Shown here in pieces: positions 31,513 through 42,622 of a DNA stretch of 64,000 nt. The DNA comes from Przewalskia tangutica (Eukaryota > Streptophyta > Magnoliopsida > Solanales > Solanaceae), in assembly GCA_029844215.1 (NCBI GenBank), contig CM056729.1, positions 8,308,001-8,372,000 of the forward strand, in the 5' to 3' direction. The notes beneath the pieces are model-generated. The model was given only the letters and a program-made list of their open reading frames with translations. It was not told the origin of the DNA and did not search any database. Positions within the stretch are counted from its first letter, which is position 1. Every line of letters begins with the position of its first letter. A program made the position numbers and the translations under genes.

Positions 31513-33267
31513 CCAGAGCCCCACATCTGATTAAGAATCTAATCTCTATCCGCAAATTCACTCGTAATAACTCTGTCTCCGTTGATTTTGACCCTTATGG
31601 TTTCACTATGAAGGATCGTCATACGGGGACACCCTTACGAGATGCAATGACACGGGGGATCTCTATCCATTCACTCTCACCTCCGCTGCCAGATCTAGCT
31701 CTCCCGTCTCTAGCGGCCATTTCTTCTTCCACATGACATAATAGGCTTGGTCATCCAGGAGCCCCAGTTTTTAATTTTCTTAGAGGCAATAATTTCATTA
31801 CTTGTAATGGGAAGCTTGCCCAAAACAATGTTTCTTGTTCTTTAGGCAAACATACTCGTCTTCCGTTTAAGTCATCCACTAGTGTTACTTTTGCACCATT
31901 TGATATTACACATGTCGATTTATGGACATCACCTGTTGATAGTTCTCTCGGTCATAAATAATATCTTATCCTACTAGATGACTTTTCTCACTTTGTTTGG
32001 TTATATCCTCTCAAATTTAAATCGAAAGTGTTTCTCAAATAAGTTTCGAACATTCATTCAAACACAATTTGAAAAAATATAAAATCTTTTCAGTGCGATA
32101 ATGGTCGTAAATTCAACAACTCTATGTTTCACCATTTTTGTACTAATAATGGCATGGTTTTTCGCTTCTCCTGCCCTCACACCTCCCCTCAAAACGGTAA
32201 AGCTGAAAGAATCATCCGCACCATTAACAATATGATTCGCACTCTATTGATTCATGCCTCCCTACCTCCATCCTTCTGGGTCTATGCTGCTAAAATGTCA
32301 GAATATGTTCTAAATATCCTCCCAACTAGCACCCTTCACAATATGACCCCTACCGAAATTCTCTATCATAGAGTCCCCTCTTATGATCATCTCCGAATAT
32401 TCGGTTGTCAAGGCTATCCTAACCTTGCCTCTACTTCCCCTCACAAACTAGCCCCCCAGTCCACTCCATGTGTCTACCTAGGCTTCCCGCCTAACCATAG
32501 GGCCTATCTATGCTATGACTTGTCCACTCGTCAGATCCATATCTCTCGTCACGTCACATTCGACGAGACCACATTCCCGTTTTCGAATCTTAAACAGTTC
32601 CAAAAACCGGATTACTCTTTTCTTGACGAGCCTGCCATCTCTCCCATCATCCTAAGGCAATTAGAGCATAGCACTTCTTCAACGTCAGTGCCGCGGCCCC
32701 AAGGGTCAGCGCCGCGACGTCAAAACTCCTGCGAACAGGTCTCTGATTCACCGCGTCGCGAGCCGCTGCCCGATCTTTGGCGCGCGGCGCCAAAACATAA
32801 GAAGTGCATCGGTCCTCGGCGCGCGACAACGATCACGGCGCCACGTAGCCATGCGCTACTCCGGCGTCATCCTCGCTCCGTATCCGACAAATTCCTCGCG
32901 CTTGGAACCTCCACTATCCCACTCACCAAATAGAAACTCGTGCAAAACATGAAATCTTCAAACCCAAAGTCAATTTAACATGCGACCAAACCATTTCACG
33001 ATTCCCAGAACCTATATTGGCCAAACAAGACCACTAATTAGAATCGTCATGGTGAAGAATTCAATGCTTTAACTAAATAGCACACATGAGATCTAGTACT
33101 GAACGAGGGTGAATGTGATTCGTTGTGCGTGGCTATTTAAGTCCAAATTCGAGAGCAGTGGAGATCTTTAGAGGTATAAGACACGACTTGTGGCTAATGA
33201 CACAAATCGTGAGAGGTATTGATTGTGGTGAGATCTTCACCGGTTGTCAACCGACTACCATCCGCCG
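31513..33267 (+). pseudogene. Copia B: GAG-pre-integrase, integrase and RT N-terminus
   Basis: Broken plus-strand frames show HLIKNLISIRKFTRNNS and DFDPYGFTMKDR (GAG-pre-integrase), then the integrase zinc finger and VDLWTSPVD (first catalytic Asp), FQCDNGRKFNN (second), and SPQNGKAERIIRTINNMI (Glu), then a clean 269-codon frame 32124-32933 with FGCQGYPNL and RQIHISRHVTFDETTF. Protease and gag are not seen, so the element is 5'-truncated at about 31513. After 32933 the frame is broken up to the RT start (GEIFT near 33233), where the MITE intervenes. It is homologous to copy A but less damaged. Confidence 0.85.
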
Positions 33268-33275
33268 ATTTTGAG

Positions 33276-34021
33276 TAGACTGTCCGTTGGGTGGGGACGG
33301 CCGGCGTAACAATCGGGGCGGCGTTTTTCGACCGAAAGCCACGACCGAAACTTAGGGACGATCACATGTAGGTCGGGCGAGTCGAAATTTTGACCCTCGA
33401 CCGGCGGCCCGACCAGCGTTGACGACCTCAGGCCGCCTTGACGCATTCTTGTCCGATCATAATTCATATGTATGTGTTTATTTTTACATGTTTTAAAAAT
33501 ATATGTGATGTAGACTTTATGTTTTAATGTGAAGCATTGACTAGTTGTAAATTGGTTCAACTTCATATGGTCATAACTTTGCGCTCGGATGTCTGATTTA
33601 CCCAAAGTTTTTTTATTTCATGTATTTTTTCGAGACAGAGGTGGTCATAGGCAGTTTGGCCAAACCGATTTTCTAAAAAACGTCTTTTTTCCCACTAAAT
33701 TTGAATTTTCCACCAAATTCTTATTTTCCCTCCTTTTCGAAGCTAAATATCTCGCGATATACAATAGATTTCAACGTTAAAATTTAGTGATAATGTGTCT
33801 GAGAATGTCAATTTCAGTATTGGAAAATCAATTTTTAAAAATAAATAAATAAAATTGTGGACTGACCAGGCAGGCAATCAAAATTCCACATTTTTATTTT
33901 TAGGGGCGGGTCGGGCCGAGGCAGTAAGTACAGAAGAGTCGGGGCAGTCGGAAAATTTAAAAAAATAGGGTGGAATTCGGGCAAGTGGAAAAAAGCCACG
34001 GCAGAGCTTTGGAGCAGTCTA
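33276..34021. mobile_element. hAT-type MITE, copy B
   Basis: The 746-bp insert with terminal repeats TAGACTGTCC and (right end) GGAGCAGTCTA sits at the same position of copia RT as the MITE at 13163-13894. Target duplication: ATTTTGAG on the left (33268-33275) and GTTTTGAG on the right (34022-34029); one base has changed or was misread. The identical site in both copies shows insertion before the duplication of the composite. No coding capacity. Confidence 0.85.
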
Positions 34022-34029
34022 GTTTTGAG

Positions 34030-34862
34030 CATTGACATGGGCAAACACTGGTCGATCCATCAGCTTGATGTGAAGAATGCATTCTTACATGAGGATCTGA
34101 GAGAGACAGTCTACATGTATCGTACGATGTTCACTCGTCAGATTCCTCATTATGTGTGTCGTCTCCGTAAGTCACTATATGACATGAAACAGGCCCCCCG
34201 TGCGTGGTATGATCACTTTGTCAGGTATATCTTGCAGATTGGGTTTTTATGCAGCAAGAGTGATTTCATTTTTCATCGAGGTAGTAGCGCTGCTTACTTA
34301 TTACTTTACGTGGATGATATTGTTCTTACTGCCTCATCCGACGGATTGAAAAATGAGATTATTGCCTTGCTTAAGTCCGAATTTGCAATGACGGATTTGG
34401 GGAAGCTGAGTTACTTTTTGGGGATATCAGTGACCAGGTCTGTCAATCATATGTTCTTGTGTCAGCGTAAGTATGCAGAGGATATTATGTACAGGGCTAA
34501 GATGGCGAACTGCAAAGAGGTGCCTACTCCAGTTGATTCTAAATCAAAGCTCAGTTCCATGGATGGTGCTCGGTCTCGATCCTACTCAGTAAAAGGACTT
34601 GCGCAGTGCAACGATCTCACTTTCACCGGTCGGACATAGCTTATCTTTGTTCAGCAGGTGTGCTTATTCATGCATGCCCCCATGGAGTCTCATTTCACTG
34701 CTCTTAAGCGTATCATTCGATACATTAAGGGCACTCTTGATTATGGTTTACACCTATACCCCTCTGCACCAAACAGGTTGCTTTCATATACGGATGCAGA
34801 TTGGGCAAGGTGTCTGGACGAAAGTGCCCCGATACTTGCGTAGCATAATAGGTTATTGTTCT
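34030..34862 (+). pseudogene. Copia B reverse transcriptase and RNase H start
   Basis: The plus-strand frame 34025-34639 is clean: SIHQLDVKNAFLHEDL (first Asp), SLYDMKQAPRAWYDHF, the catalytic LLLYVDDIVLTAS, and MTDLGKLSYFLGIS. A frame shift near 34600 leads into the RNase H region (YTDADWARC near 34800, IIGYC near 34850). It stops at about 34862, where Athila-like sequence begins. These are true copia RT motifs, but the polyprotein is incomplete at both ends. Confidence 0.9.
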
Positions 34863-35012
34863 TAATCCTCCTATGTAGTAAATCCTATCATAGAAATAAA
34901 GAAGAGTTCTGCACTGGGGTTGAGTTTTTATATATCCTAACCAGAATATAAAATAGTCTAGTTAACCTGTTATCTTAACGTCGAAGAAGAAGTCAGTCTA
35001 GTTGTATTAAGG
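34863..35012 (+). mobile_element. Athila-like LTR fragment (copy B)
   Basis: The text aatcctcctatgtagtaaat…ctggggttgagttt…tcctaaccagaatataaa matches 61010-61130 of the LTR at 59926. The junctions on both sides equal those in copy A (14683-14822). Confidence 0.65.
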
Positions 35013-35932
35013 TGTCACGACCCGACCACGGACCCGTGACTGGTGCCTTACCCCGAGCACCCTTGTGATACAACATCAGAGAAAACCAGCGGAAGATAAA
35101 CTCACAACAAGAACCCATATATATAATAAGCAGGCTAACCCAAAATGGCTACCTATAATACAACAAAGCTGAACAGTTACATCCCTAACAATCCCAGCTA
35201 TAACAGGACTACAAGCCTCTAAGAATGAGTAAATGACGGGACAAGGCCCCGTCATGCCCCTGAATGTACAAATATCTACAACACCAGGAGAAGCCGTGCA
35301 AAAGTCGAGCCTCGGAGAAATGAAGCTCGACACACGAGTAAAGATCCTAAGAATGAGGATCCACCACTCTTTCCCTTACTGCGGCGTGACGCAGCCCCAG
35401 GAAGGGGTCGATACCTGATATGTACCAAGTATGTAAAAGTGGAAAATCTGTAATAATATCATAAGTTTAAAATAAAGCGAGTCGTGGAAAAGAGTCAAAA
35501 ATACGATAATCTGTGCCTTACTAACAATGAGTAACAAGTATAAACTTTCTTTGCATAAAATAGGAGGCTCGTGATCAAAGCAGGATCTCCGCCCGTAGTA
35601 TCATTAAGCGATCCTACTCGCGGGACTATTTCACCCGCGTGGGTCTGTGGACCCGCATAAGGTCAACACCTCGCGTGGGACTATTTCACGCGTGGGACTA
35701 TTTCACCGCGTGAGGTCATCCGCCTCGCATGGGACTATTTCACCGCGTGAGACTATTTCACGCGTGGACCACAGTGAGCGTGAGTACAAGCGCCGTACTC
35801 GCATCATGGGTAGCAAATCCATGGCATAAATAGTAATAATAATAATAATAATAAATCAGCACAATCGGCTATCGTATATAACATAAGCGCTACCGGCTTA
35901 TCATAACGTAAACGTAAGCAAGTTAAGAATAT
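35013..35932 (-). mobile_element. Gypsy 3' LTR, copy B, left piece
   Basis: The segment begins TGTCACGACCCG and aligns with 14823-15700. It is interrupted after AGTTAAGAATAT by the Ogre-like composite and resumes at 54841. Contains the gactatttcaccgcg repeats (35615-35770) and a TAA microsatellite (35826-35853). The intact LTR would be about 2.45 kb. Confidence 0.9.
35928..35932. repeat. Target-site duplication AATAT (left) of the Ogre-like composite
   Basis: AATAT precedes TGTAACACCCC at 35933 and recurs at 54836-54840 after the last LTR. The unoccupied site in copy A at 15695 has a single AATAT (gaatatctcctaac). Confidence 0.95.
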
Positions 35933-38490
35933 TGTAACACCCCATTTTAAACCGGAGTCGAAAACGGGAGTGCCACGTACGGTTGATTCCTAGAATGTAT
36001 TTTTAAGGAGTCGCCACCTAATTATTATAGTAAATTAGGACACTTTTTAAATAGCATAAAATGCTATAAATGATCTCCATTTAAAGGTCTGCAAAAGCTA
36101 TGTGAGATTCTGGATCAGGGTTCTTTATTATCCTAAAGGGAAGGGGTTAGGCATCCTTTAAGATCCGCTAACTTGCGGTTGTCCGTTCAAGCTTAGGTTT
36201 AATATTATTGTGCTAACATGTAATCTATAATTCTAAAAAATGTTCTAATTATTAAACTAACCAAGAGATATTTAAATTAGGCATGCAAATATTTAAAATA
36301 GATATATGTTTAACGAGATAGTAATAAAGCAAATAATTATGAAAAGATGTGATGAAGAGAAATTAGCAACATTTCGCTTTTATTTTTATGCGAATGCTTT
36401 AACTTTGAGGTGCGCCTCCGGGTACCTGCAAAGACGCTTAGTAGAAGAGTTAATAAATAAGCAAATAATCATAAAAGATGTAATGAAGAGAAATTAGCAA
36501 CATTTCGCTTTTATTTTATGCGAATGCTTTAACTTTGAGGTCTTGTACTAAATTACAGACACTTAGTAGAAGAGTTAGTAAATAATAAATAAATTACCAG
36601 ACAAACAATGTATATATATATATATAGATATATATATATGTAGAAGATATTGTAAAAAAATATTTTATATAGTGTGGGCTCATTAGTGTTATGCGAGGAT
36701 ACTAAGACATGAGAAGCCAATATCGCTACGGTGGCGGTCGACTCGCCTCCTGGTGAACGATACTATGCGTTCTCGTCTAATCTTTTTCACTTTCCTCCTT
36801 GCCCACATATTCCGTCTCGCTTACCACGGGGGCCTCCAGATCGACGGATAAATCCTTCTTTGGCCAGTGTAGTATCAAGTTCAAAATCAGTAAAATACCA
36901 AGTGTAGTAACTTGTTCAAAAATCAGTAAATAAAATAAAATATCAAGTGTAGCATTTGTTCTTTTTCAGTTTAATAAAGTGCAGTATGGTTCGATCAGTT
37001 TAACAAAAAAACAAGGGGCACAATGGTCAAAATATCCTGAAAACACAAAATTTGTCCCAAAGAAACCAAAAAACATCAAAGCAGTCGAACAAAATTCAGC
37101 GAGAATAAGGCGGATATTTGGTGATATCAACATCGTCCGAGAGCGACCAAGCGGCGATTCGTGGAAAACGAGAGACCACGGAGTTTAAAAACCTCCGGCA
37201 AAACACAAGAAATCATTCCAAATCAAACCAACAATAGGAATAGTAACCAACGACCGCCGGAGTTACTCAAACTCCGGCGAGATTCAAAAATAAAGGAAAT
37301 CAGTCCAAATGACAAATATGCCAATAAACCTAAAAATGGAACCAAACCGAGCGGCGATGGTGATGGTCGACGGTTGTGCGAAGCGATGGGTGTGTAGTGG
37401 TGGTTCGCGTAGTGGTGGTCGACGGAGATGGGTGTTGGCGGTGGTTCGTCGTGACGATGGGGTTGGCCCGGTTATGGCGTAGTGTGTGTTAAATCGGTGA
37501 TGACGGAAAGGGTGATAGTGGAGAGGCGGCGGCAGCGGTGTGGCGGGATTGGGGTGTTCGACGATGGCGGTGTGAGGATTTTGTTTTAAGGGATGTGCGG
37601 CTAGGGTTAATGTGTTGTGAGGCTGAGGGAGAAGATGAGTGAGGATGTGAGGGTTGGGCAGGGTGTGTGTCGGCTGAAGGTGGTGTTGAGGCTGAGAGGG
37701 ATGATGGGTGTAAAGGGAATGATAGTTTAGGGCGGCTGGGAGGTAGAAAATAGGGTAGAGGGTTGTGAGAGACGAGGGAGCCAGAGGGTCGGCGGCGGCT
37801 GGATAGGTTGAGGGATATAATAGGTTAGGTCTGCCCCTTCCAAAAATGTGCTGCATCTGATTAAGTAGGGGTAGAAGTAGGGTGAGATTAGGGTTTAGGG
37901 GTATTGGGCTTTGAGTATTGGGCTGGGTGATTAATTAGGGTATTAGTGTTTAGGAGTTAATTTAGGTGTATTAATTAATTAGTGGTAAATTAAATTAATA
38001 AGCTGTGATTAAATTATCTAGGTGCTTTATTAGCCTAAGCTTGAGTTTTAAAATTACTACCATAATAAATGTGGGGGTGCTATTTAATTAGTGCTTAATG
38101 TTTTAGAATGCAGCGCTATTATTAAAACTTATTTATTATGCGTATTTTATTGTTATTTGAGCTAAGATTAAACTATCTTAATATGACTCTAGGTGCTTTA
38201 TTAATTATGAAATTGTTTGGCGTATCAAAAATGCGACTATGCTATCTAACACGACGTCATTGTCAAATTATTTATTTTATGTATTTATTAAATTAATTAA
38301 TATGGGCGCGAGACTCTAAGTGCGTAATTTTCTACGTGAGATGCGGTACCATTATTAAATTGCTTATTTATGCATGTATTAATGTTTTATTTGCTGCATT
38401 TTATTATAAAAATTATTAGAATTATTGTTGAAAATTAATGTAATTTTATAGTTAATGACTGGACGGGAGGGTCAAAATTGGGTGTCAACA
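35933..38490 (-). mobile_element. Ogre-like outer 3' LTR, 2558 bp
   Basis: Edges TGTAACACCCC and GGTGTCAACA; next to it the purine tract (plus-strand gttgtccctctttg). Landmarks: aaggagtcgccacctaatta (36005), aaggggttaggcatccttt (36139), a TA microsatellite near 36610-36640 and gactggacgggagggtc near 38457. An internal duplication (agatgtgatgaagagaaatt…actttgagg) occurs at about 36341-36540. A 190-residue minus-strand frame at 37284-37856 is low-complexity (proline/histidine-rich) and not accepted as a gene. Confidence 0.9.
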
Positions 38491-39040
38491 GTTGTCCCTC
38501 TTTGTATGGAGATGATGGAAGAATCTTCGGAGAAAGACGTTGACTCATAGCCAATTTTGTCTCGACCCTCAGAACTAGAATGTTGGGCAATTAGGCAAGG
38601 CTGACGTGGACTCGAAATTGTCGATTAATCGAGTTGTGGCGACCTTTGAGCTACCATGGTCAAAACCGAGGCGGGCTAACGCGGACTCAAAATTTGTCCC
38701 AGTGTCGAGTTATGATGACACTGGGCTATGGTGCAAAAGTAAAAATAAAATAACTGGCTTGAACCTGGGGTGTACCGCTATGGCTTATGATGCTTGGTTA
38801 TATGGTGATGTGGAGCGAGTGGACCGACGCTTGAGGCCGCTTCTGCCATTCATTGGGAAGGTTGGCTGACAAATTGCCCGGTTATTGTAAGAAAATCACA
38901 TTATGCTCCATCTTGCGGTTCACTGTAGATTGAAGCTAAGATAGAAGCATTAGTGCATGCTTCAAAACAAAATAATGTAAGAATGTAAATTTTGTGTTGT
39001 GGTTGTAGTCAAATCATATATGGAATGATGTGATGATCTG

Positions 39041-40255
39041 CCGTCTTGTATAGGCGAGATGCGGATGGCGCCTTGTGTGGGCGTTATCGTCTTGTATGGA
39101 CGAAATGCAAATGGCGCCTTGTATGGCGTTATCGTCTTGTATGGGCGAAATGCAAGCGACGCCTTGTATGGCGTTAGCCTTGTATGTCGTCTTGTATGGG
39201 CGAAATGCAACGGCGCCTTGTATGGCGTTATCGTCTTGTATGGACGAAATGCAAGCGACGCCTTGTGATGGCGTTATCGCTTGTATGGGCGAAATGCAAG
39301 CGACGCCTTGTATGGCGTTATCGCCTTGTATGGGCGAAATGCGACGACGCCTTGTATGGCGTTATCGCCTTGTATGGGCGAAATGCGACGGCGCCTTGTA
39401 TGGGTGTTATCGTCTTGTATGGGCGAAATGCGACGGCGCCTTGTATGGGAGTTATAAATGCTTGTATGGGCCGAAATGCAAATAGCGCCTTGTATGGCGT
39501 TATAAATGCTGTATGGGCGAAATGCAAATGACGCCTTGTATGGCGTTATAAATGCTGTATGGACGAAATACAAATGGCCTTGTGTGGCGTTATCGTCTTG
39601 TATGGGCGAAATGCAAATGGCGCCTTGTGTGGCGTTATCGTCTTGTATGGGCGAAATGCAAGTGGCGCCTTGTATGGCGTTATCGTCTTGTATGGGACGA
39701 AATGCAAGTGGCGCCTTGTATGGGCGTTATCGTCTTGTATGGGCGAAATGCAAGTAGCGCCTTGTATGGGCGTTATCGTCTTGTATGGGACGAAATGCAA
39801 GTGACGCCTTGTATGGCGTTATCGTGCTTGTATGGGCGAAATGCAAGCAGCGCCTTGTATGGGTGTTATCGTCTTGTATGGGCGAAATGCAGATGACGCC
39901 TTGTATGGCGTTATCGTCTTGTATGGGCGAAATGCAGATGGCGCCTTGTATGGCGTTATCGTCTTGTATGGGCCGAAATGCAAATGACGCCTTGTATGGG
40001 CGTTATAAATGCTAGTATGGGCGAAATGCAAATGGCCTTGTATGGCGTTATCGTTTTATATAAACGAAATGCAAAGGCGCCTTGTATGGCGCTATCGTCT
40101 TGTATGGGCGAAATGCAAATGACGCCTTGTATGGGCGTTATAAATGTATGGGCCAGAAATGCAAATAGCCTTGTATGGCGGAATCGTCTTGTATGGACGA
40201 AATGTAAACGACGCCTTGTATGGGCGTTATCGTCTTGTATGGACGAAATGCATAG
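39041..40255. repeat. 45-bp tandem array, about 27 units
   Basis: The unit is tatgggcgaaatgcaaatgg, cgccttgtatgg, cgttatcgtcttg; exact 45-bp spacing is seen between 39601 and 39646. Each unit consists of two related halves, both with cttgtatgg. Units are fairly uniform, with gaaatgc and gttatcg variants throughout. It sits about 550 bp from the 3' LTR, in the position where Tat/Ogre elements carry variable 3'-UTR repeats. Open frames on both strands across it are a consequence of the period being a multiple of three. Confidence 0.95.
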
Positions 40256-41548
40256 ATAAAATCGTGTTATGCATAATCAAAGTTAGATGAAATAATTAAA
40301 GTGTAAATGATGTAGCCTGAGTAACGAAGATGTGGTTTTGCGAGATGTATTTGATGTAGACTTGTTGCAGATGGACTTCGTGAGCGAATCCTGTTGTATT
40401 GGAATGTTGTTGTCCTCCTTGTTCCTGTTGTCCTGCAAAATTCACTCAAAGAAAAATTGTGAGTTCGGGGAGGGGGTCTGCCGATTTGTGTTGGCTCCTG
40501 ATACTTGCACACGTTGTCTTGTCTGGACATGTAATCCCTGTCTGATTTCGAGTCTCGGTCAAAACAGTTGTTAGAAAATATTCTAATCTTGAGAAAATAT
40601 ACTTATATATGCTAGTAGGAAATTATGTTGATATTTGAATAGTGACATGTTGTGAAACAAAACGAACTTCCTTATCCGAAATCGGCGGTATATTCTCCCA
40701 TACTCTCGGTGCTCATTCTAGTCGAGTTCTCTTTTAAAATTTGTCCCAGTTTTGGGACATGGAACCCTTAGCGTAAATTAACCATGTCCATTGATGTTAT
40801 TTGTAGTAAAACCCTTAAAATTGTCCCAGTTTATGTCGATCTTTCGAGCATATGGAATCATATTTGTCGGTGTCTTTTGTGGCTAAATCCTTAAAAAATT
40901 GTCCCAGTTTTGACTGACGAAACTGGGTCGGATATATGTCGTCGTCTGGACATAATGCTGATAACGTCGTTGTCTGGACGCGTTGCTGCTGCTCCTGTAG
41001 AATAAATGCTCCTGCAAGCTAAGCTCGAGAAAAAGGTTAGTGTATAACTGCTAAAACAAAATGATAAATATTTGAGAAAGGCAATTATGTGGGTAGAGAT
41101 GTCGTCCCTGAGATGTTTCCTTGCAACTGGCGAATTGCCATGATGCCTTTGTTGTGTGCTTTATGCCCGAGCTGATGCGCTAGATTTTGTTGCGGACTTT
41201 TGAATTCTGACTGTTGATTGTCGGTGCCCCTCTCTGCTTATGTTGTTTCTTTCTGCTTTTGCTAATATGAAGAACTTTTGTTGTATCTTCTGCTAATATG
41301 AAGGACCTGCGTTCAAAGAAAATTTTGTGAGTTTTGGGGGGGTGGTCGATTCGTATTTGACTTCGCCGCCTTGTTCCTTGATAACTGTGTGCCTGACCTG
41401 TTTGGACATGCAACCCCTGTCTGGTTTCCTACATTGTCCCAGTTTTGAAAAGGGTGTTTGGCCTAAATTGGGTCTCAATGTGGTTGCTTGTATGTTATGT
41501 GCATTCTCGTTATTTTCAGAACGAAGGGAAAGTTTCCTAATGGTGTGA

Positions 41549-41830
41549 CCGAAGCCGATTTAGGCCGCCTACGTATCCCCACGAGGGAATCAGGTCATGA
41601 CGTAGTTCATTACAAACAAGATTTTAAAACTTTAAAGATGGGACCGAGGCCGATGTGGCCGCCTACGTATCCGCCAAGGGAATCAGGTCACACGTAGTTC
41701 CGAATACAAGCAAAAGAGAAATTGGGATTTTCTAAAAGGTGGGACCGAAGCCGATGTGGCCGCCTACGTATCCGCCAAGGGAATCAGGTCACACGTAGTT
41801 CCAAATACAAGCAAGAGAAAACATTATTAA
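41549..41830. repeat. About 100-bp repeat, three copies, in internal region 1
   Basis: Three copies of gaccgaagccgatgtggccg, cctacgtatccgcc, gggaatcaggtcacacgtag start at about 41549, 41642 and 41744. The first copy is divergent (gatttaggccgcc, ccccacgaggg). Confidence 0.9.
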
Positions 41831-42603
41831 AGCTTAAATACGAGTTTTTCTTTTTATTAATCTGCTAAGCTAAACTGCACTTTCTTATCCGGGCTCTAGG
41901 CGGACCAGAACAAGGGCGCAAATCCAACCAATACGTCTTCTTGCTCTGCATCATGGCTGGTTGGGTTTTCATGCTCTGCTGTTGCTTAGTCAAATACAAA
42001 TCGACCTTTGGGGAAGGTGATAAATCCTTTTTAGACAAGATGTAGCAAACTGCGTTAGTCTAAAGCACGTGATTTTGCAAAAGTGTAAAAACATTTAGCA
42101 AGTACATGTTTGTCACATTGCAAGCGGGTCCTAACATGCATGGGGATCCCTTTATGCCAGAGGTAGGCCTAAACGTCACATATGCGAGGTCATGATAGAT
42201 TTGTCCAAGCCGTCCAACTGTAATGCTTTTGTTGGAAATGGCGACCAAATGACGGTGCACTTTTTCCAATTTCAACATGACAAGAATAGGTTTAGATTTG
42301 TCTATCACTGCCACGCTACACATAATATGCTAGTTGGTCGTTGGGTTGAGAAACCCGTCGACAAGTTTGGTGTCTTCCTAATTGTGGTGTCGATGCCAAG
42401 GACCGATCCACCTAAGGTAAATGCATGCATGCCCTAAAATAAAGGGTGGTATAGCTCTATCTTAAGTTTCTAAGATTTGGCTTTTCTGGACGCAAGGTTT
42501 CCGAGCGGACAACTCGAGTGAGAAGGCTACGCGACCACCGGTTGGACCGGATTCTCCGCGCAAAATACCAACTCTCTTAAATGTGGGTGTTTGAAAGAAA
42601 TTT

Positions 42604-42622
42604 GCAGGTGGAGTCGCCATTT
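42604..42622 (-). other. Primer-binding-site-like sequence of the Ogre-like element
   Basis: On the minus strand the LTR end GCGCGACA is followed by AAATGGCGACTCCACCTGC. ATGGCGACTCnnCTGGG-type sites are used by Tat/Ogre elements; this one fits the first half well and the second half poorly. It marks 42623 as the 5' LTR edge for internal region 1. Confidence 0.55.

Larger units (their letters stand above)
38491..42622 (-). mobile_element. Ogre-like internal region 1
   Basis: From left to right: a 550-bp stretch next to the 3' LTR, the 45-bp array (39041-40255), about 1.3 kb including gtccccagtttt-type motifs, a 102-bp repeat (41549-41830), and a right end with a primer-binding-site-like sequence at 42604-42622. 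The order and sequence are repeated in internal region 2. There is no gag-pol coding. Short frames (for example 42192-42437) do not match any family I know. Confidence 0.75.

Noticed and set aside
37284..37856. A 190-codon minus-strand frame
   Set aside because: It is inside the Ogre-like LTR, is proline/histidine/threonine-rich from GT-rich DNA, and is not maintained in the partner LTR at 53600-54190.
42192..42437. An 81-codon frame in Ogre-like internal region 1 as a possible extra ORF1
   Set aside because: It is short, on the strand opposite to the element sense, has no counterpart in internal region 2 and no domain pattern.
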